Source of the DNA: an uncultured Eubacteriales bacterium
GTDB taxonomy: Bacteria > Bacillota > Clostridia > Oscillospirales > Oscillospiraceae
Length of the DNA: 64,000 nucleotides
Direction of reading: 5' to 3'
Assembly (NCBI GenBank): GCA_900545515.1
Contig: UQZA01000003.1
Location: 62,001-126,000 of the forward strand
The notes under the pieces were generated by a model, which was not told the DNA's origin, did not search any database, and worked only from the letters and a program-made list of their open reading frames with translations. Every line of letters begins with the position of its first letter. Position 1 is the first letter of the stretch. Below are positions 44,364 through 52,071 of this stretch, in pieces. A program made the position numbers and the translations under genes.

Positions 44364-45725
44364 TTACCTGCGCCGCTCTAAAATATCGTCCAAGTCGTTC
44401 AGGTTTGGCAACGTGGTAACCACCACCACAGAGTCTCCCTCTTCGATGGTATCCTGACCCCGGGGAATGAACACTCGAGCTCCCCGGTGAATGGAACCAA
44501 TGAGAATCCCCGGACGGGTGCGCAGGTCCTGCAGGGGGATCCCACAGACCCGGCTTCCCTGAGAGACCCGGAACTCCAGGGCCTCAGCCTTGTCCCCGAC
44601 GATGCTGTACAGAGTCTCCACATTGGAGCCTGTGGAGTTGGCCATGGCGCGGACGTAACGCACCACCGCCTCGGCGGCAATGTACCGGGGGTAGAACACG
44701 CTGCCCACGTCCATGTTCTCCACAATGTCCTCAAAGGAGTCCCTGGTAATTTTCGTGATGATTTTGGCCTTGGACACCTGACCGGCATACAGGCTCATGA
44801 GGATGTTCTGCTCATCCAAACCGGTGAGCGTGGCTACGGCATCCATTTCCTCAATGCCCTCCTGGCTGAGGAGCAGGTGATCCGTGCCGTCACCGTGGAT
44901 CACGGTCACGTTGGGCAGCGCCTCAGCCAGGTTCCGGCAAACGGCGTAGTCCTGCTCAATGATTTTGACATCTGCGCCAAAATCCGCCATCTGTGCGGCC
45001 AGGTAGTAGGCGATGCGTCCCCCACCCAGAAGCATAATCTGCCGGACCGGTGAGGTGGGCGCGCCGATTCTGCGGAAAAACAGGGAGGCGTCCCGGGGCT
45101 GGGCCACAATGCTGATCCGGTCCCCGGCGGCCAGCTGGAAGCTGCCGTTGGGAATGAAGACCTCTTTGCCCCGCTCCACCGCACAAATAAGCACGCTGGC
45201 CTTAAACCGGCTCAGCTCCGACAGGCGGATGCCGACCAGTGGGGAATTGGGCGACAGGCAGTGCTTCAGAATTTCCACCCGGCCGCCGGTAAAGGTGTCA
45301 ATTTTAACTGCGGAGGGAAAACGAAGGACCCGGGCCATTTCCGTAGCACAGGCCAGCTCAGGATTGATGGTCAGACTCAAGCCCAAGTCCTCCTGGATGA
45401 GGCTGATCTCCTTCACGTATTCTGGGCTCCGCACCCGGGCGATGGTGTGCTTGGCTCCCGCCCGCTTGGCAATGAGGCAGGTCAGCAGATTTTGCTCGTC
45501 GGTGTTGGTGGCGGCAATCAGCAGATCCGCCTGCTCCACACCGGCCTCCCGCTGGATCTCCAGGGTGGTGCCGTTGCCCTCAATGGCCATAATATCCAGG
45601 CTCTCTATGGTATGCTGCAGGGCTGTGGCCCGCTTGTCAATGATGGTCACGTCATGACCGGCTTTGGAGAGCCGTTGGGCAAAGGTGCTGCCCATTTTGC
45701 CGTCCCCTACAATGATGATGCGCAT
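44364..45725 (-). CDS. trkA: Trk-type potassium uptake regulatory protein TrkA
   Basis: A 453-residue cytosolic gating subunit for TrkH/KtrB-type potassium channels. It has two tandem RCK units, each a Rossmann TrkA-N domain (IIIVGDGKMGSTFA at 3-16; IMLLGGGRIAYYLA at about 232-245) followed by a TrkA-C domain. Both GxGxxG motifs are intact. ATG 45725 follows GGGAGGGA. The channel gene is not next to it in this window. NAD(H) or ATP/ADP binding is known for the family. Confidence 0.94.
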   Translation of the reverse strand: MRIIIVGDGKMGSTFAQRLSKAGHDVTIIDKRATALQHTIESLDIMAIEGNGTTLEIQREAGVEQADLLIAATNTDEQNLLTCLIAKRAGAKHTIARVRSPEYVKEISLIQEDLGLSLTINPELACATEMARVLRFPSAVKIDTFTGGRVEILKHCLSPNSPLVGIRLSELSRFKASVLICAVERGKEVFIPNGSFQLAAGDRISIVAQPRDASLFFRRIGAPTSPVRQIMLLGGGRIAYYLAAQMADFGADVKIIEQDYAVCRNLAEALPNVTVIHGDGTDHLLLSQEGIEEMDAVATLTGLDEQNILMSLYAGQVSKAKIITKITRDSFEDIVENMDVGSVFYPRYIAAEAVVRYVRAMANSTGSNVETLYSIVGDKAEALEFRVSQGSRVCGIPLQDLRTRPGILIGSIHRGARVFIPRGQDTIEEGDSVVVVTTLPNLNDLDDILERRR

Positions 45726-45761
45726 GTTGGAATCCCTCCCGCGCAAACCGCGCTGTCTTTC

Positions 45762-45790
45762 AATATAGCATGATTCTGCAAAAAACGCAA
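45762..45790 (-). promoter_or_regulatory. Promoter of trkA
   Basis: TTGCGT (45790-45785), a 17-base spacer ending TGC, and TATATT (45767-45762) on the minus strand. Confidence 0.6.
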
Positions 45791-45812
45791 CCAATAATTC
45801 CAAATTTCCTCC

Positions 45813-45871
45813 AAAAAATACCTATAAGGATACAAACCGGTCCCTGAAATCCAACCGGTCCGTATCCTTAC
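45813..45871 (-). terminator. Terminator of the sipW operon
   Basis: TAAGGATAC and GTATCCTTA with inner CCGGT/ACCGG pairing (about 45825-45871) are followed on the minus strand by TAGGTATTTTTTGG. Confidence 0.85.
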
Positions 45872-45908
45872 AGCCAAAGCTCTTCTGATTCCCAGTCCTG
45901 TAGCTCAC

Positions 45909-46868
45909 TTAAGCGCCGTGCAGCCACAGGGTCCAACGCCCTGCACCGGGCACCGTGGCAATGACCTTTCCCACCACATCCCCGGCAGATACCGCGCCGG
46001 CGTCCTTGGCATTGTTGGCGTCTCCTTTGGTCACGTAGGAAAGGGCACCGTCTTCCTGGATGATCTCCACAATGCGGTGGATGACGGTATAGTCCCCCCT
46101 TCGAAACTGGATCACATCCCCAACCTCCAATGCGCCGGTGTCCAGTTTGGAGACGAGCACTGCGTCACCCACCGAAATCTGGGGCTCCATGCTGCCGGTG
46201 GCAACGGCCACGGGCTGCCACGGAAGCAGGCCGGCAAAGAAGCAGATTAGGGCAGCCAGAACCGTACAAGCCGCCACACCACCGGCGACGGAGGCCTTGG
46301 AGCGCCGCTTTGCCGGCGCTTCGTCGGGGCTGAGGTCGCAATCCAAAGCCACGAGGAACATGAGATTCATAACCAACTCCAGCAGCGCCCCCATTGGCCG
46401 GCTCAGTGCCGGGGAGACGGGGATCCAGAGCCCCATTGCCTGAGCTGCAACGCCGTAGAGAAGCGCCGGCAGAAAGCCTCCGTGTATGGCCAAGGCCGTC
46501 AGCAGGGCAGAGCGGGAAAGGGTGGGGAGAAATTCGCTCCACAGGCGCTGAGGAAGGTTGGCTGTGCCGCCGGTCAGCAGGCACTCCCCCAGTGCGAGCG
46601 CGAAGGCAATGGCGAGGCCCCTCCAAAAGGAGCTACCCTTTGGCAAGGCAGACAGGAACGCCCGGAGCAGCTCCCGGGCAAAAATGCCCAGCAGGGCCAT
46701 CGCCCAGGCTGCCGGCGGTACACGGACTGGGTTGAACCCCAGACAAAAGCCACTGAGCCCCTGCAGCAGCAGCCAAATCCCGGCAAACACAGTGGCCCAG
46801 AAAAGCGCCGACTTCCCTCTTTCTGTCTTCGGCCAGAGGATACTTTGCCATCGAAAGGCCATTTTCAC
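45909..46868 (-). CDS. sipW: SipW-like signal peptidase I with N-terminal membrane domain
   Basis: A 319-residue membrane protease of the S26 ER/SipW type. The catalytic part is at 205-319: Ser226 in ATGSMEP, His264 in TVIHRIVEI (histidine rather than lysine, as in SipW and eukaryotic enzymes) and GDANNAKD at about 282-289. The first 200 residues hold about five extra hydrophobic segments, unlike Bacillus SipW (about 190 residues in all). The start is GTG 46868 with GGAGG 8 bases upstream. Its two upstream neighbours carry the matching SipW-type signal peptides and are its likely substrates. Confidence 0.9.
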   Translation of the reverse strand: MKMAFRWQSILWPKTERGKSALFWATVFAGIWLLLQGLSGFCLGFNPVRVPPAAWAMALLGIFARELLRAFLSALPKGSSFWRGLAIAFALALGECLLTGGTANLPQRLWSEFLPTLSRSALLTALAIHGGFLPALLYGVAAQAMGLWIPVSPALSRPMGALLELVMNLMFLVALDCDLSPDEAPAKRRSKASVAGGVAACTVLAALICFFAGLLPWQPVAVATGSMEPQISVGDAVLVSKLDTGALEVGDVIQFRRGDYTVIHRIVEIIQEDGALSYVTKGDANNAKDAGAVSAGDVVGKVIATVPGAGRWTLWLHGA

Positions 46869-46896
46869 AGGTGATTCCTCCTCCCAGAATGCTTCT

Positions 46897-46926
46897 GGCA
46901 GGGCCTCCGGCTTGGGGAGGCCCTGC
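46897..46926 (-). other. Hairpin between TasA-like gene and sipW
   Basis: A 12-bp perfect stem (46897-46908 with 46915-46926) without U tract in the 65-base gap. It may limit sipW expression relative to its abundant substrate or stabilise upstream mRNA. Confidence 0.55.
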
Positions 46927-46933
46927 CTGGTCG

Positions 46934-47935
46934 TTACTTCGTGTGCGTATGGCTGGATGCCGGGGCTGCCCCCACGGCATCCTGCTCATAGGTCAGGTGC
47001 AGCGTAAAGGTTTGGCTCCCCTCAGCAAAGTGCTCCTCCTGGACGTCCACGGAGATGACAAACTGGATGATACAAGATTCACCCGGCTGAAGCACCTCGT
47101 CTTCTCCAAACTCCGGCATGTCCACCTGGTAGAGCTCCGGCAGCTGATCCAGAGTCAGCCTGTAATCCCTCAGGTTGGCCTTGGCGGTACCCTGGTTGGT
47201 GATGGTGACGGAATACTGCGCCCAGGCGCCGGGAAGGGAAAAGTGCACGGGAGCATAGCTGACGCTACCGGCTGTGAAGGTGGTTTCGGCAGGCACTGTT
47301 GTTTCGGTGCGGGGGTTGGCCTGGTAAAAAGCCTTGGCGTCATCGTGAGACATGATAATCCGTTCATTCATCGGCATTTGGGTGTTGTAGCGCAACGCCA
47401 CTGCCTGGCCGATGCATTGGCCATCCATGGCGCCGTTGTCGGCAGCCGGTAGGTAAGGTTTGTTCTCCCAGCCCGTCACCATGTGCTCCGCCTCTTCCCT
47501 GCAGTTCAAAACAAAGGTGTAGTCGCTTCTGGAATAAGCGGTGCCGCTGACGCCAGACTTGAAGGAGTAGGCCCCAATCTGTTTTCCATTGTCTTCGTCA
47601 TATGGATTGAATTCCTCGGCAGTCAGGGAAACGGTATGGGGGTTATTGTCGTCCACTGTGAAGCAGTAATCGCCGAGGAAGCTGTAATCCGCATACACAT
47701 CATAGAGGACCACTTCATAGGTGGGGTCGTTCACAACGGTTTGCTCCACCAGGTCGGCGCCGGCGCTGCTCAGGGTGACCGCTGCGTCTGTGACAGAAAC
47801 GTCCCAGGTTCCAGAGGCAGAGACGTTGCCGCCCAGGGAAATTTCGGTGCTCCACTGAGCAAAACCGAAGCACATGGCGCTGACAGCCATGACACCCGCT
47901 GTCAGGGCGGCGAGAATTTTGGATCTTTTTTTCAC
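46934..47935 (-). CDS. SipW-dependent secreted protein, TasA/camelysin-like (1)
   Basis: A 333-residue exported protein starting with a SipW-cognate signal peptide (KILAALTAGVMAVSAMCFGF, then AQWST). The mature part is beta-rich, with WDVSVTDAAVTLSSAG near the start and a C-terminal sandwich (WAQYSVTITNQGTAKANLRDY, PGESCIIQFVISVD). Relatives such as TasA form biofilm fibres. GTG 47935 has GGAGG 8 bases upstream; an ATG 15 bases earlier overlaps that site. The C-terminal third is strongly similar to the product of the next gene upstream (48126-49142), so they are paralogues. Confidence 0.88.
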   Translation of the reverse strand: MKKRSKILAALTAGVMAVSAMCFGFAQWSTEISLGGNVSASGTWDVSVTDAAVTLSSAGADLVEQTVVNDPTYEVVLYDVYADYSFLGDYCFTVDDNNPHTVSLTAEEFNPYDEDNGKQIGAYSFKSGVSGTAYSRSDYTFVLNCREEAEHMVTGWENKPYLPAADNGAMDGQCIGQAVALRYNTQMPMNERIIMSHDDAKAFYQANPRTETTVPAETTFTAGSVSYAPVHFSLPGAWAQYSVTITNQGTAKANLRDYRLTLDQLPELYQVDMPEFGEDEVLQPGESCIIQFVISVDVQEEHFAEGSQTFTLHLTYEQDAVGAAPASSHTHTK

Positions 47936-48022
47936 ACTATGTACCTCCAAAGGAATTGAAATTGCAAGGAGTCCACGTCAATCTGAACGGAGCAGAACCC
48001 GTGGCAATGAACTCTCGGTCGA

Positions 48023-48036
48023 TTAGGATATCCTAA
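48023..48036. promoter_or_regulatory. TTAG-N6-CTAA dyad, site 1
   Basis: TTAGGATATCCTAA is a perfect 14-base palindrome 88-101 bases upstream of the TasA-like gene 1 start. It has the same half-sites and spacing as two sites before gene 2. Confidence 0.6.
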
Positions 48037-48125
48037 CTATGTGACACAGGAAATGCCGCGCCCAAGCTTTCCCTGGAGCCTGCTTCCGCTCCGGAGTGTT
48101 CAGAGGGGCGGACCGGGTTCCGGGA

Positions 48126-49142
48126 TTACGCAGCGGGATGGGTATGGCCGGCTGTGGGAGCGGCTTCTACCCCGTCCTGCCCATAGGTCAAGTAGACTGT
48201 GAAGGACTGGGTGGCGGCTTCGAAGCTTTCGCTGCTGTCCACGGAGATGACAAAGGTCATGGTGCACGATTCGCCCGGCTTCAGGACCTCGTCTTCACCC
48301 AATTCCGGCATGTCCACATGATAGATCTCATCCAGCTGGTCCACATCCAGCCTATAGTCCCTCAGGTTGGCATTGGCTGTACCCTGATTGGTCACCGTGA
48401 CGGAGTACTGAACCCAAGCGCCGGGCAGTGAGAAGGTCGCAGGCCCATAGGTGGCGCTGGTCTTGTCATCGCCGATGGCAGCGGGATAGACGGTGTAAGC
48501 TTCGCCCTGCTGTATCTCCTCCTTTGCCGCCTGGTAGGTCACCTTCAGGTACTCGTTGTTGGGCTTGACCTGAATGGACGAGGAGCCGCCCCACAGCCTC
48601 AAAATGGCATATCCCACAACCTTCCCGGCAGAAGCGCCGTCGTCCGTGTTTTGATAGCTCTGGTTTACCAGTCCATTTTGATGGATCGTCACAATGTCTG
48701 GATCCGTAATTTTCATCATGAAGGTTGTGGTTTTCTCCGCCTTGATGCCGGAAGCATAGTACCAAGGGGATGCGGAGCCATAGCTGAGGGACAGCCGGTC
48801 AGCATATTCGTTCAGCTCGGTTGCATTGAGCCCTTGCTCCGCGCCGTTCACATCGTCAATCTGCAGAACATACCAGTTGTCCATATCCCGGATCGCCAGC
48901 TTCACCGGATACACCACGGCATTTCCGGTAGGGGCCACTGTAACCGGGTCGGCGTCCACAGCTGCGCCGGTGCTGAAGCTCGTTACTTCGGCCTTGGAAA
49001 TGCCCACGTCCCACTTGCCGCTGGCCGATACCGTGCCCTGGAGGGCAAGGCTGGTACTCCACTGGGCAAAGCCAAAGCACATGGCTCCGGCAGCCATCAC
49101 ACCGGCCGTCAGCGCAGCCAAAATTCTGGACCTTCTCTTCAT
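48126..49142 (-). CDS. SipW-dependent secreted protein, TasA/camelysin-like (2)
   Basis: A 338-residue paralogue of the previous protein. The SipW-type signal peptide (RILAALTAGVMAAGAMCFGF, then AQWST) is almost identical. The mature chain starts with KWDVGISKAEVTSFSTG and ends in the shared block WVQYSVTVTNQGTANANLRDYR. It is first in the operon, with CGGAGG 9 bases before ATG 49142. Differences are concentrated in the middle third. It may be a major or minor subunit of the same surface fibre. Confidence 0.88.
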   Translation of the reverse strand: MKRRSRILAALTAGVMAAGAMCFGFAQWSTSLALQGTVSASGKWDVGISKAEVTSFSTGAAVDADPVTVAPTGNAVVYPVKLAIRDMDNWYVLQIDDVNGAEQGLNATELNEYADRLSLSYGSASPWYYASGIKAEKTTTFMMKITDPDIVTIHQNGLVNQSYQNTDDGASAGKVVGYAILRLWGGSSSIQVKPNNEYLKVTYQAAKEEIQQGEAYTVYPAAIGDDKTSATYGPATFSLPGAWVQYSVTVTNQGTANANLRDYRLDVDQLDEIYHVDMPELGEDEVLKPGESCTMTFVISVDSSESFEAATQSFTVYLTYGQDGVEAAPTAGHTHPAA

Positions 49143-49175
49143 CAATCAGTACCTCCGATTATGTAAAATATTTGG

Positions 49176-49189
49176 TTAGTCCCTTCTAA
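49176..49189. promoter_or_regulatory. TTAG-N6-CTAA dyad, site 2
   Basis: TTAG TCCCTT CTAA, extended by G and C to GTTAG/CTAAC, lies in the leader 34-47 bases before TasA-like gene 2. Confidence 0.6.
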
Positions 49190-49236
49190 CTTTCTAAGAA
49201 AAAGAAAACGCGCCTGGGGATGGAGCTTCTTCGAGA

Positions 49237-49250
49237 TTAGTCAAAACTAA
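49237..49250. promoter_or_regulatory. TTAG-N6-CTAA dyad, site 3 (operator position)
   Basis: TTAG TCAAAA CTAA lies 9-22 bases downstream of the -10 box of the operon promoter, so it covers about +2 to +15 of the transcript, a classical repressor site. Confidence 0.65.
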
Positions 49251-49258
49251 CCATAGGC

Positions 49259-49287
49259 AGTATATCCAACTTTCTCCCAAATGTCAA
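49259..49287 (-). promoter_or_regulatory. Promoter of the TasA-like/sipW operon
   Basis: TTGACA (49287-49282), a 17-base spacer and TATACT (49264-49259) on the minus strand. The -35 box lies inside the left 28-bp direct repeat flanking the insertion sequence. Confidence 0.85.
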
Positions 49288-49296
49288 GCCCTTTTT
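49269..49296. repeat. Left flanking direct repeat of the insertion sequence
   Basis: A 28-base sequence ACTTTCTCCC...CCCTTTTT identical to 50453-50480. The outer one or two bases belong to the element ends, leaving a 26-28 bp target duplication. Confidence 0.85.
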
Positions 49297-50453
49297 GTAG
49301 GTTTGTCAATGATGAGTTACAGACTTTGGGAAAGAAAAGAGGACAGCTTTGGGGGCCTTCCAGTTGAGAGGCCGCATGGGGAAGTTGTTATACTGCCGCT
49401 GTCTGACAGCCAACTGTTTCTGAAAATCCTCAAAGGAATAGAAGGTGTGGCAGGCATAGAATTCTTCATTGTCCTTTCTATGACTGCGCTCCACTTTCCC
49501 GTTGTGTCTGGGGGTGTAGGGCTGAATGAGCTTATGCCGGATGCCGAGCTCCTCCAGGGTGGTTTCAAAGAGCGTTTTCTTTTTGGTAGCCTTCGAGTTC
49601 AGGCGGTTCGTGAATTCTGACCCGTTATCTGTTTGGATACATTCTATGGCATATGGGAACTGTTTCACCACATACTTCAGGAACTGTGTGGAGGAATATG
49701 TGCTGTGTTCTTTATATGCCTTGAGAATTCGGAAGCGGCTGTACTCGTCTATGAAAGTGTACTGATAGTACTTCTCCTCCGCCACTTCCCCGACCAGGCA
49801 ACTCTGTGGAACAAATTTCACATCTATCTGGCATTTTTGACCGGGATATGTCATCTGTTCATAGGGTTTTGGGGTATATTTCGGGTTCGGAAGCTTGATG
49901 GGGTTTCCATGGATCCGGCGCAGGAGACGGTAAAGACCGGAGATGGATCTGGTATAGCCACGCTGGCGCAGCTTCACCCAGAAGACCACCAGACCGGCGT
50001 GAGGGTTCCTGCGGCGCATATCCTGGACGAGCTTGATCTCAGCCTCTGTATGCTGGTTTGGATGGCTGTGAGGCCGGTGAGAGCGGTCAGCAAGGGATTG
50101 TAGCGTACCGTCGTATTTCTTTCTCCAGCGGTAAATGTTTTGCCTGGAGGTCTTGTAACGGATGGCTGCCTTTGTGACGCCGTGTTTCAAAGAATACTCA
50201 ATTACCGCTTGCTTAAAGCGCATGTCCTGTGTTATCTTATTCATGGCGAATAGGGTGGCACCTGCCTTTCGGTTTTGATTCGACAACTCAACCTTAACAC
50301 AGGCCATCCCTATTTGCCACCTTTTTTCTCTCAATCCGGAAAAAGCGCCGCAGGCATCGTAGTAGTGCTGTGGGAATGTGCGGAAACCGCACTGCGGTTT
50401 TCCACATTTCCACAGCCCCTGCTCCGGTGTCACACATCATTGTAAATCCTACA
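49296..50453 (-). mobile_element. Intact IS1202/IS481-like insertion sequence
   Basis: An element of about 1158 bp bounded by imperfect inverted repeats TGTAGGTTTGTCAATGATG and TGTAGGATTTACAATGATG (16 of 19 alike). It carries one transposase gene whose stop lies only 10 bases from the left end. Flanking direct repeats of 26-28 bp are unusually long; among DDE elements such length is a known mark of the IS1202 group, so that is the best guess. A truncated relic of a second copy lies at 34797-34956. Confidence 0.82.
49306..50244 (-). CDS. DDE transposase of the IS at 49.3-50.5 kb
   Basis: A 312-residue transposase. An N-terminal helix-turn-helix (residues about 8-45, HGVTKAAIRYKTSRQNIYRW) is followed by an rve-type catalytic core. 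The triad aspartates are in QIDVKFVP (about 140) and QTDNGSEF (about 208) and the glutamate in NGKVERSHRK (about 252), all present. The frame is complete, so the element may be active. ATG 50244 is chosen; the open frame continues upstream without a convincing ribosome binding site. Confidence 0.9.
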   Translation of the reverse strand: MNKITQDMRFKQAVIEYSLKHGVTKAAIRYKTSRQNIYRWRKKYDGTLQSLADRSHRPHSHPNQHTEAEIKLVQDMRRRNPHAGLVVFWVKLRQRGYTRSISGLYRLLRRIHGNPIKLPNPKYTPKPYEQMTYPGQKCQIDVKFVPQSCLVGEVAEEKYYQYTFIDEYSRFRILKAYKEHSTYSSTQFLKYVVKQFPYAIECIQTDNGSEFTNRLNSKATKKKTLFETTLEELGIRHKLIQPYTPRHNGKVERSHRKDNEEFYACHTFYSFEDFQKQLAVRQRQYNNFPMRPLNWKAPKAVLFSFPKSVTHH

Positions 50454-50480
50454 CTTTCTCCCAAATGTCAAGCCCTTTTT
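50453..50480. repeat. Right flanking direct repeat of the insertion sequence
   Basis: The second copy of the 28-base direct repeat. It contains an orphan duplicate of the TTGACA box of the TasA-like operon. Confidence 0.85.
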
Positions 50481-50483
50481 CTC

Positions 50484-50512
50484 TTGACTTTTGGAAGCAG
50501 GGAGGCTATAGT
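50484..50512 (+). promoter_or_regulatory. Promoter of trpS
   Basis: TTGACT (50484-50489), a 17-base spacer and TATAGT (50507-50512). It starts 31 bases beyond the end of the insertion sequence. Confidence 0.75.
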
Positions 50513-50518
50513 AAAGCC

Positions 50519-50762
50519 ATAATATGTCAAACCGCAGATGGAGAAGTAGTACGGGTGCCTCCGGCCTCCAGAGAGCGGCCCGGATGGTGGAAGGGCTGCA
50601 GGCTGTGCATTCTGAATGGGCTCCGGAGGGCGGCCCGAAGGTTCAGTAGGCGCCGACGGCATCCGGCCGTTATCCGGAAAGCTCATGTTGGTGAGCATGT
50701 ACACAGGTGGCGTATAGACTTTGGTCTTATCCTTTGTAGGATAGGGCCGTTTATTTTTTAAC
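50519..50762 (+). promoter_or_regulatory. Trp-specific T-box riboswitch
   Basis: Stem I begins with AGAAGTAGTACGGG (AGTA bulge). It contains the GAGAGCGGCC...GGATGGTGG AG-bulge/distal loop region and a specifier loop GAATGGGC with UGG (50617-50619), the tryptophan codon. The tRNA-acceptor bulge AGGTGGC (50705-50711) offers UGGC to pair with the GCCA end of tRNA-Trp. A terminator (50723-50759) with TTATTTTTTA follows. Uncharged tRNA-Trp would prevent termination and raise trpS expression. The T-box sequence departs from the usual AGGGUGGNACCGCG. Confidence 0.85.
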
Positions 50763-50777
50763 AGGAGGAATTCGTCC

Positions 50778-51860
50778 ATGGAAAAAATCATTCTCACAGG
50801 GGACCGGCCCACAGGGCGGCTCCATTTGGGGCATTACGTAGGCTCTCTGAAGCGGCGGGTAGAGCTGCAGAATTCCGGGCAGTACGACAAGGTGTTCATC
50901 ATGATCGCCGATGCCCAGGCCCTCACCGACAATGCGGACCATCCGGAAAAAATCCGGGAAAATATCATTGAGGTTGCCCTGGACTACCTGTCCTGCGGCC
51001 TGGACCCGGCCAAGTCCACCCTGTTCATTCAATCCCAGGTCTCTGAGCTGACGGAGCTCACCTTCTTCTACATGAATCTAGTCACTGTGTCCCGGCTTCA
51101 ACGGAATCCCACGGTGAAGGCGGAGATCCAGCTGCGGAACTTCGAAGCCAGCATTCCCGTGGGCTTCTTCACGTACCCCATCAGCCAGGCGGCGGACATC
51201 ACCGCCTTCCGGGCCACGACTGTACCTGTGGGAGAGGATCAGCTGCCTATGCTGGAGCAGGCCCGGGAAATTGTGCGCCGGTTCAATCTGACCTATGGAG
51301 AAACCCTGGTGGAGCCGGAGGCCCTGGTGCCCCAGAATCAGGTCTGCTGCCGCCTCCCCGGCACAGACGGCAAGGCCAAGATGAGCAAATCTCTGGGCAA
51401 CTGCATCTACCTGTCCGACACCGAGGCTGAGGTCAAGCAGAAGGTGATGAACATGTTCACCGATCCCAATCACCTGAAGGTCTCCGATCCCGGCAGTCTG
51501 GAGGGCAACGCCGTATTCACTTACCTGGACGCCTTCTGTCAGGACGAACACTTTGCAGCCTTCCTGCCGGAATATGCCAATCTGGACGAGCTGAAGGCCC
51601 ATTACCAGCGGGGCGGTTTGGGGGATGTGAAGGTCAAAAAATTCCTGAACAGCATCCTTCAGGCGGAGCTGGCGCCCATCCGGGAGCGCAGGGCCCAGTG
51701 GCAAAAGGATATCCCCGGCGTCTATGAAATCCTGAAGAAGGGCAGCGAAGTGGCCCGGGCCGAGGCCGCCCAAACCCTGGCAGATGTGAAGCGGGCCATG
51801 CGCATCAATTATTTTGAAGACGGCGCACTCATTCAGTCTCAGGTGGAGAAATACAGGTAA
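50778..51860 (+). CDS. trpS: Tryptophanyl-tRNA synthetase
   Basis: A 360-residue class I aminoacyl-tRNA synthetase charging tRNA-Trp. The HIGH-type motif is RPTGRLHLGHYVGS (10-23) and the second ATP motif is KMSKS (about 203-207). VPVGEDQLPMLEQAREI, typical of the family, lies between them. ACAGGAGGAA precedes ATG 50778. It is governed by the Trp T-box upstream. Length is slightly above the usual 330-340. Confidence 0.97.
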   Translation: MEKIILTGDRPTGRLHLGHYVGSLKRRVELQNSGQYDKVFIMIADAQALTDNADHPEKIRENIIEVALDYLSCGLDPAKSTLFIQSQVSELTELTFFYMNLVTVSRLQRNPTVKAEIQLRNFEASIPVGFFTYPISQAADITAFRATTVPVGEDQLPMLEQAREIVRRFNLTYGETLVEPEALVPQNQVCCRLPGTDGKAKMSKSLGNCIYLSDTEAEVKQKVMNMFTDPNHLKVSDPGSLEGNAVFTYLDAFCQDEHFAAFLPEYANLDELKAHYQRGGLGDVKVKKFLNSILQAELAPIRERRAQWQKDIPGVYEILKKGSEVARAEAAQTLADVKRAMRINYFEDGALIQSQVEKYR

Positions 51861-51867
51861 CGGAAAA

Positions 51868-51893
51868 GGGGAATCGGACGCATCCGATTCCCC
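51868..51893 (+). terminator. Hairpin after trpS
   Basis: GGGGAATCGGA (51868-51878) pairs with TCCGATTCCCC (51883-51893) over a 4-base loop. No U tract follows, so termination is less certain. Confidence 0.55.
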
Positions 51894-52071
51894 TAAGCAT
51901 GCTCCGCAGAAACATACCCCAATTCACATCCATCATATACTGCAGGCGGCACAGAAATGATAGGTCAGCACATGCTTTATGATACAACGGCAACGTGAAA
52001 TCGTCAAGAAATATCCATATAAGCCAGAAACCAATGAAGCTAGCTTTTCTATCCAAGCTGCAAGCTCATCC

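Noticed and set aside
50453..50480. dif/Xer site as the target of the insertion sequence
   Set aside because: Some IS1202-group elements are known to insert next to dif, but this 28-bp repeat does not resemble the dif consensus by eye.
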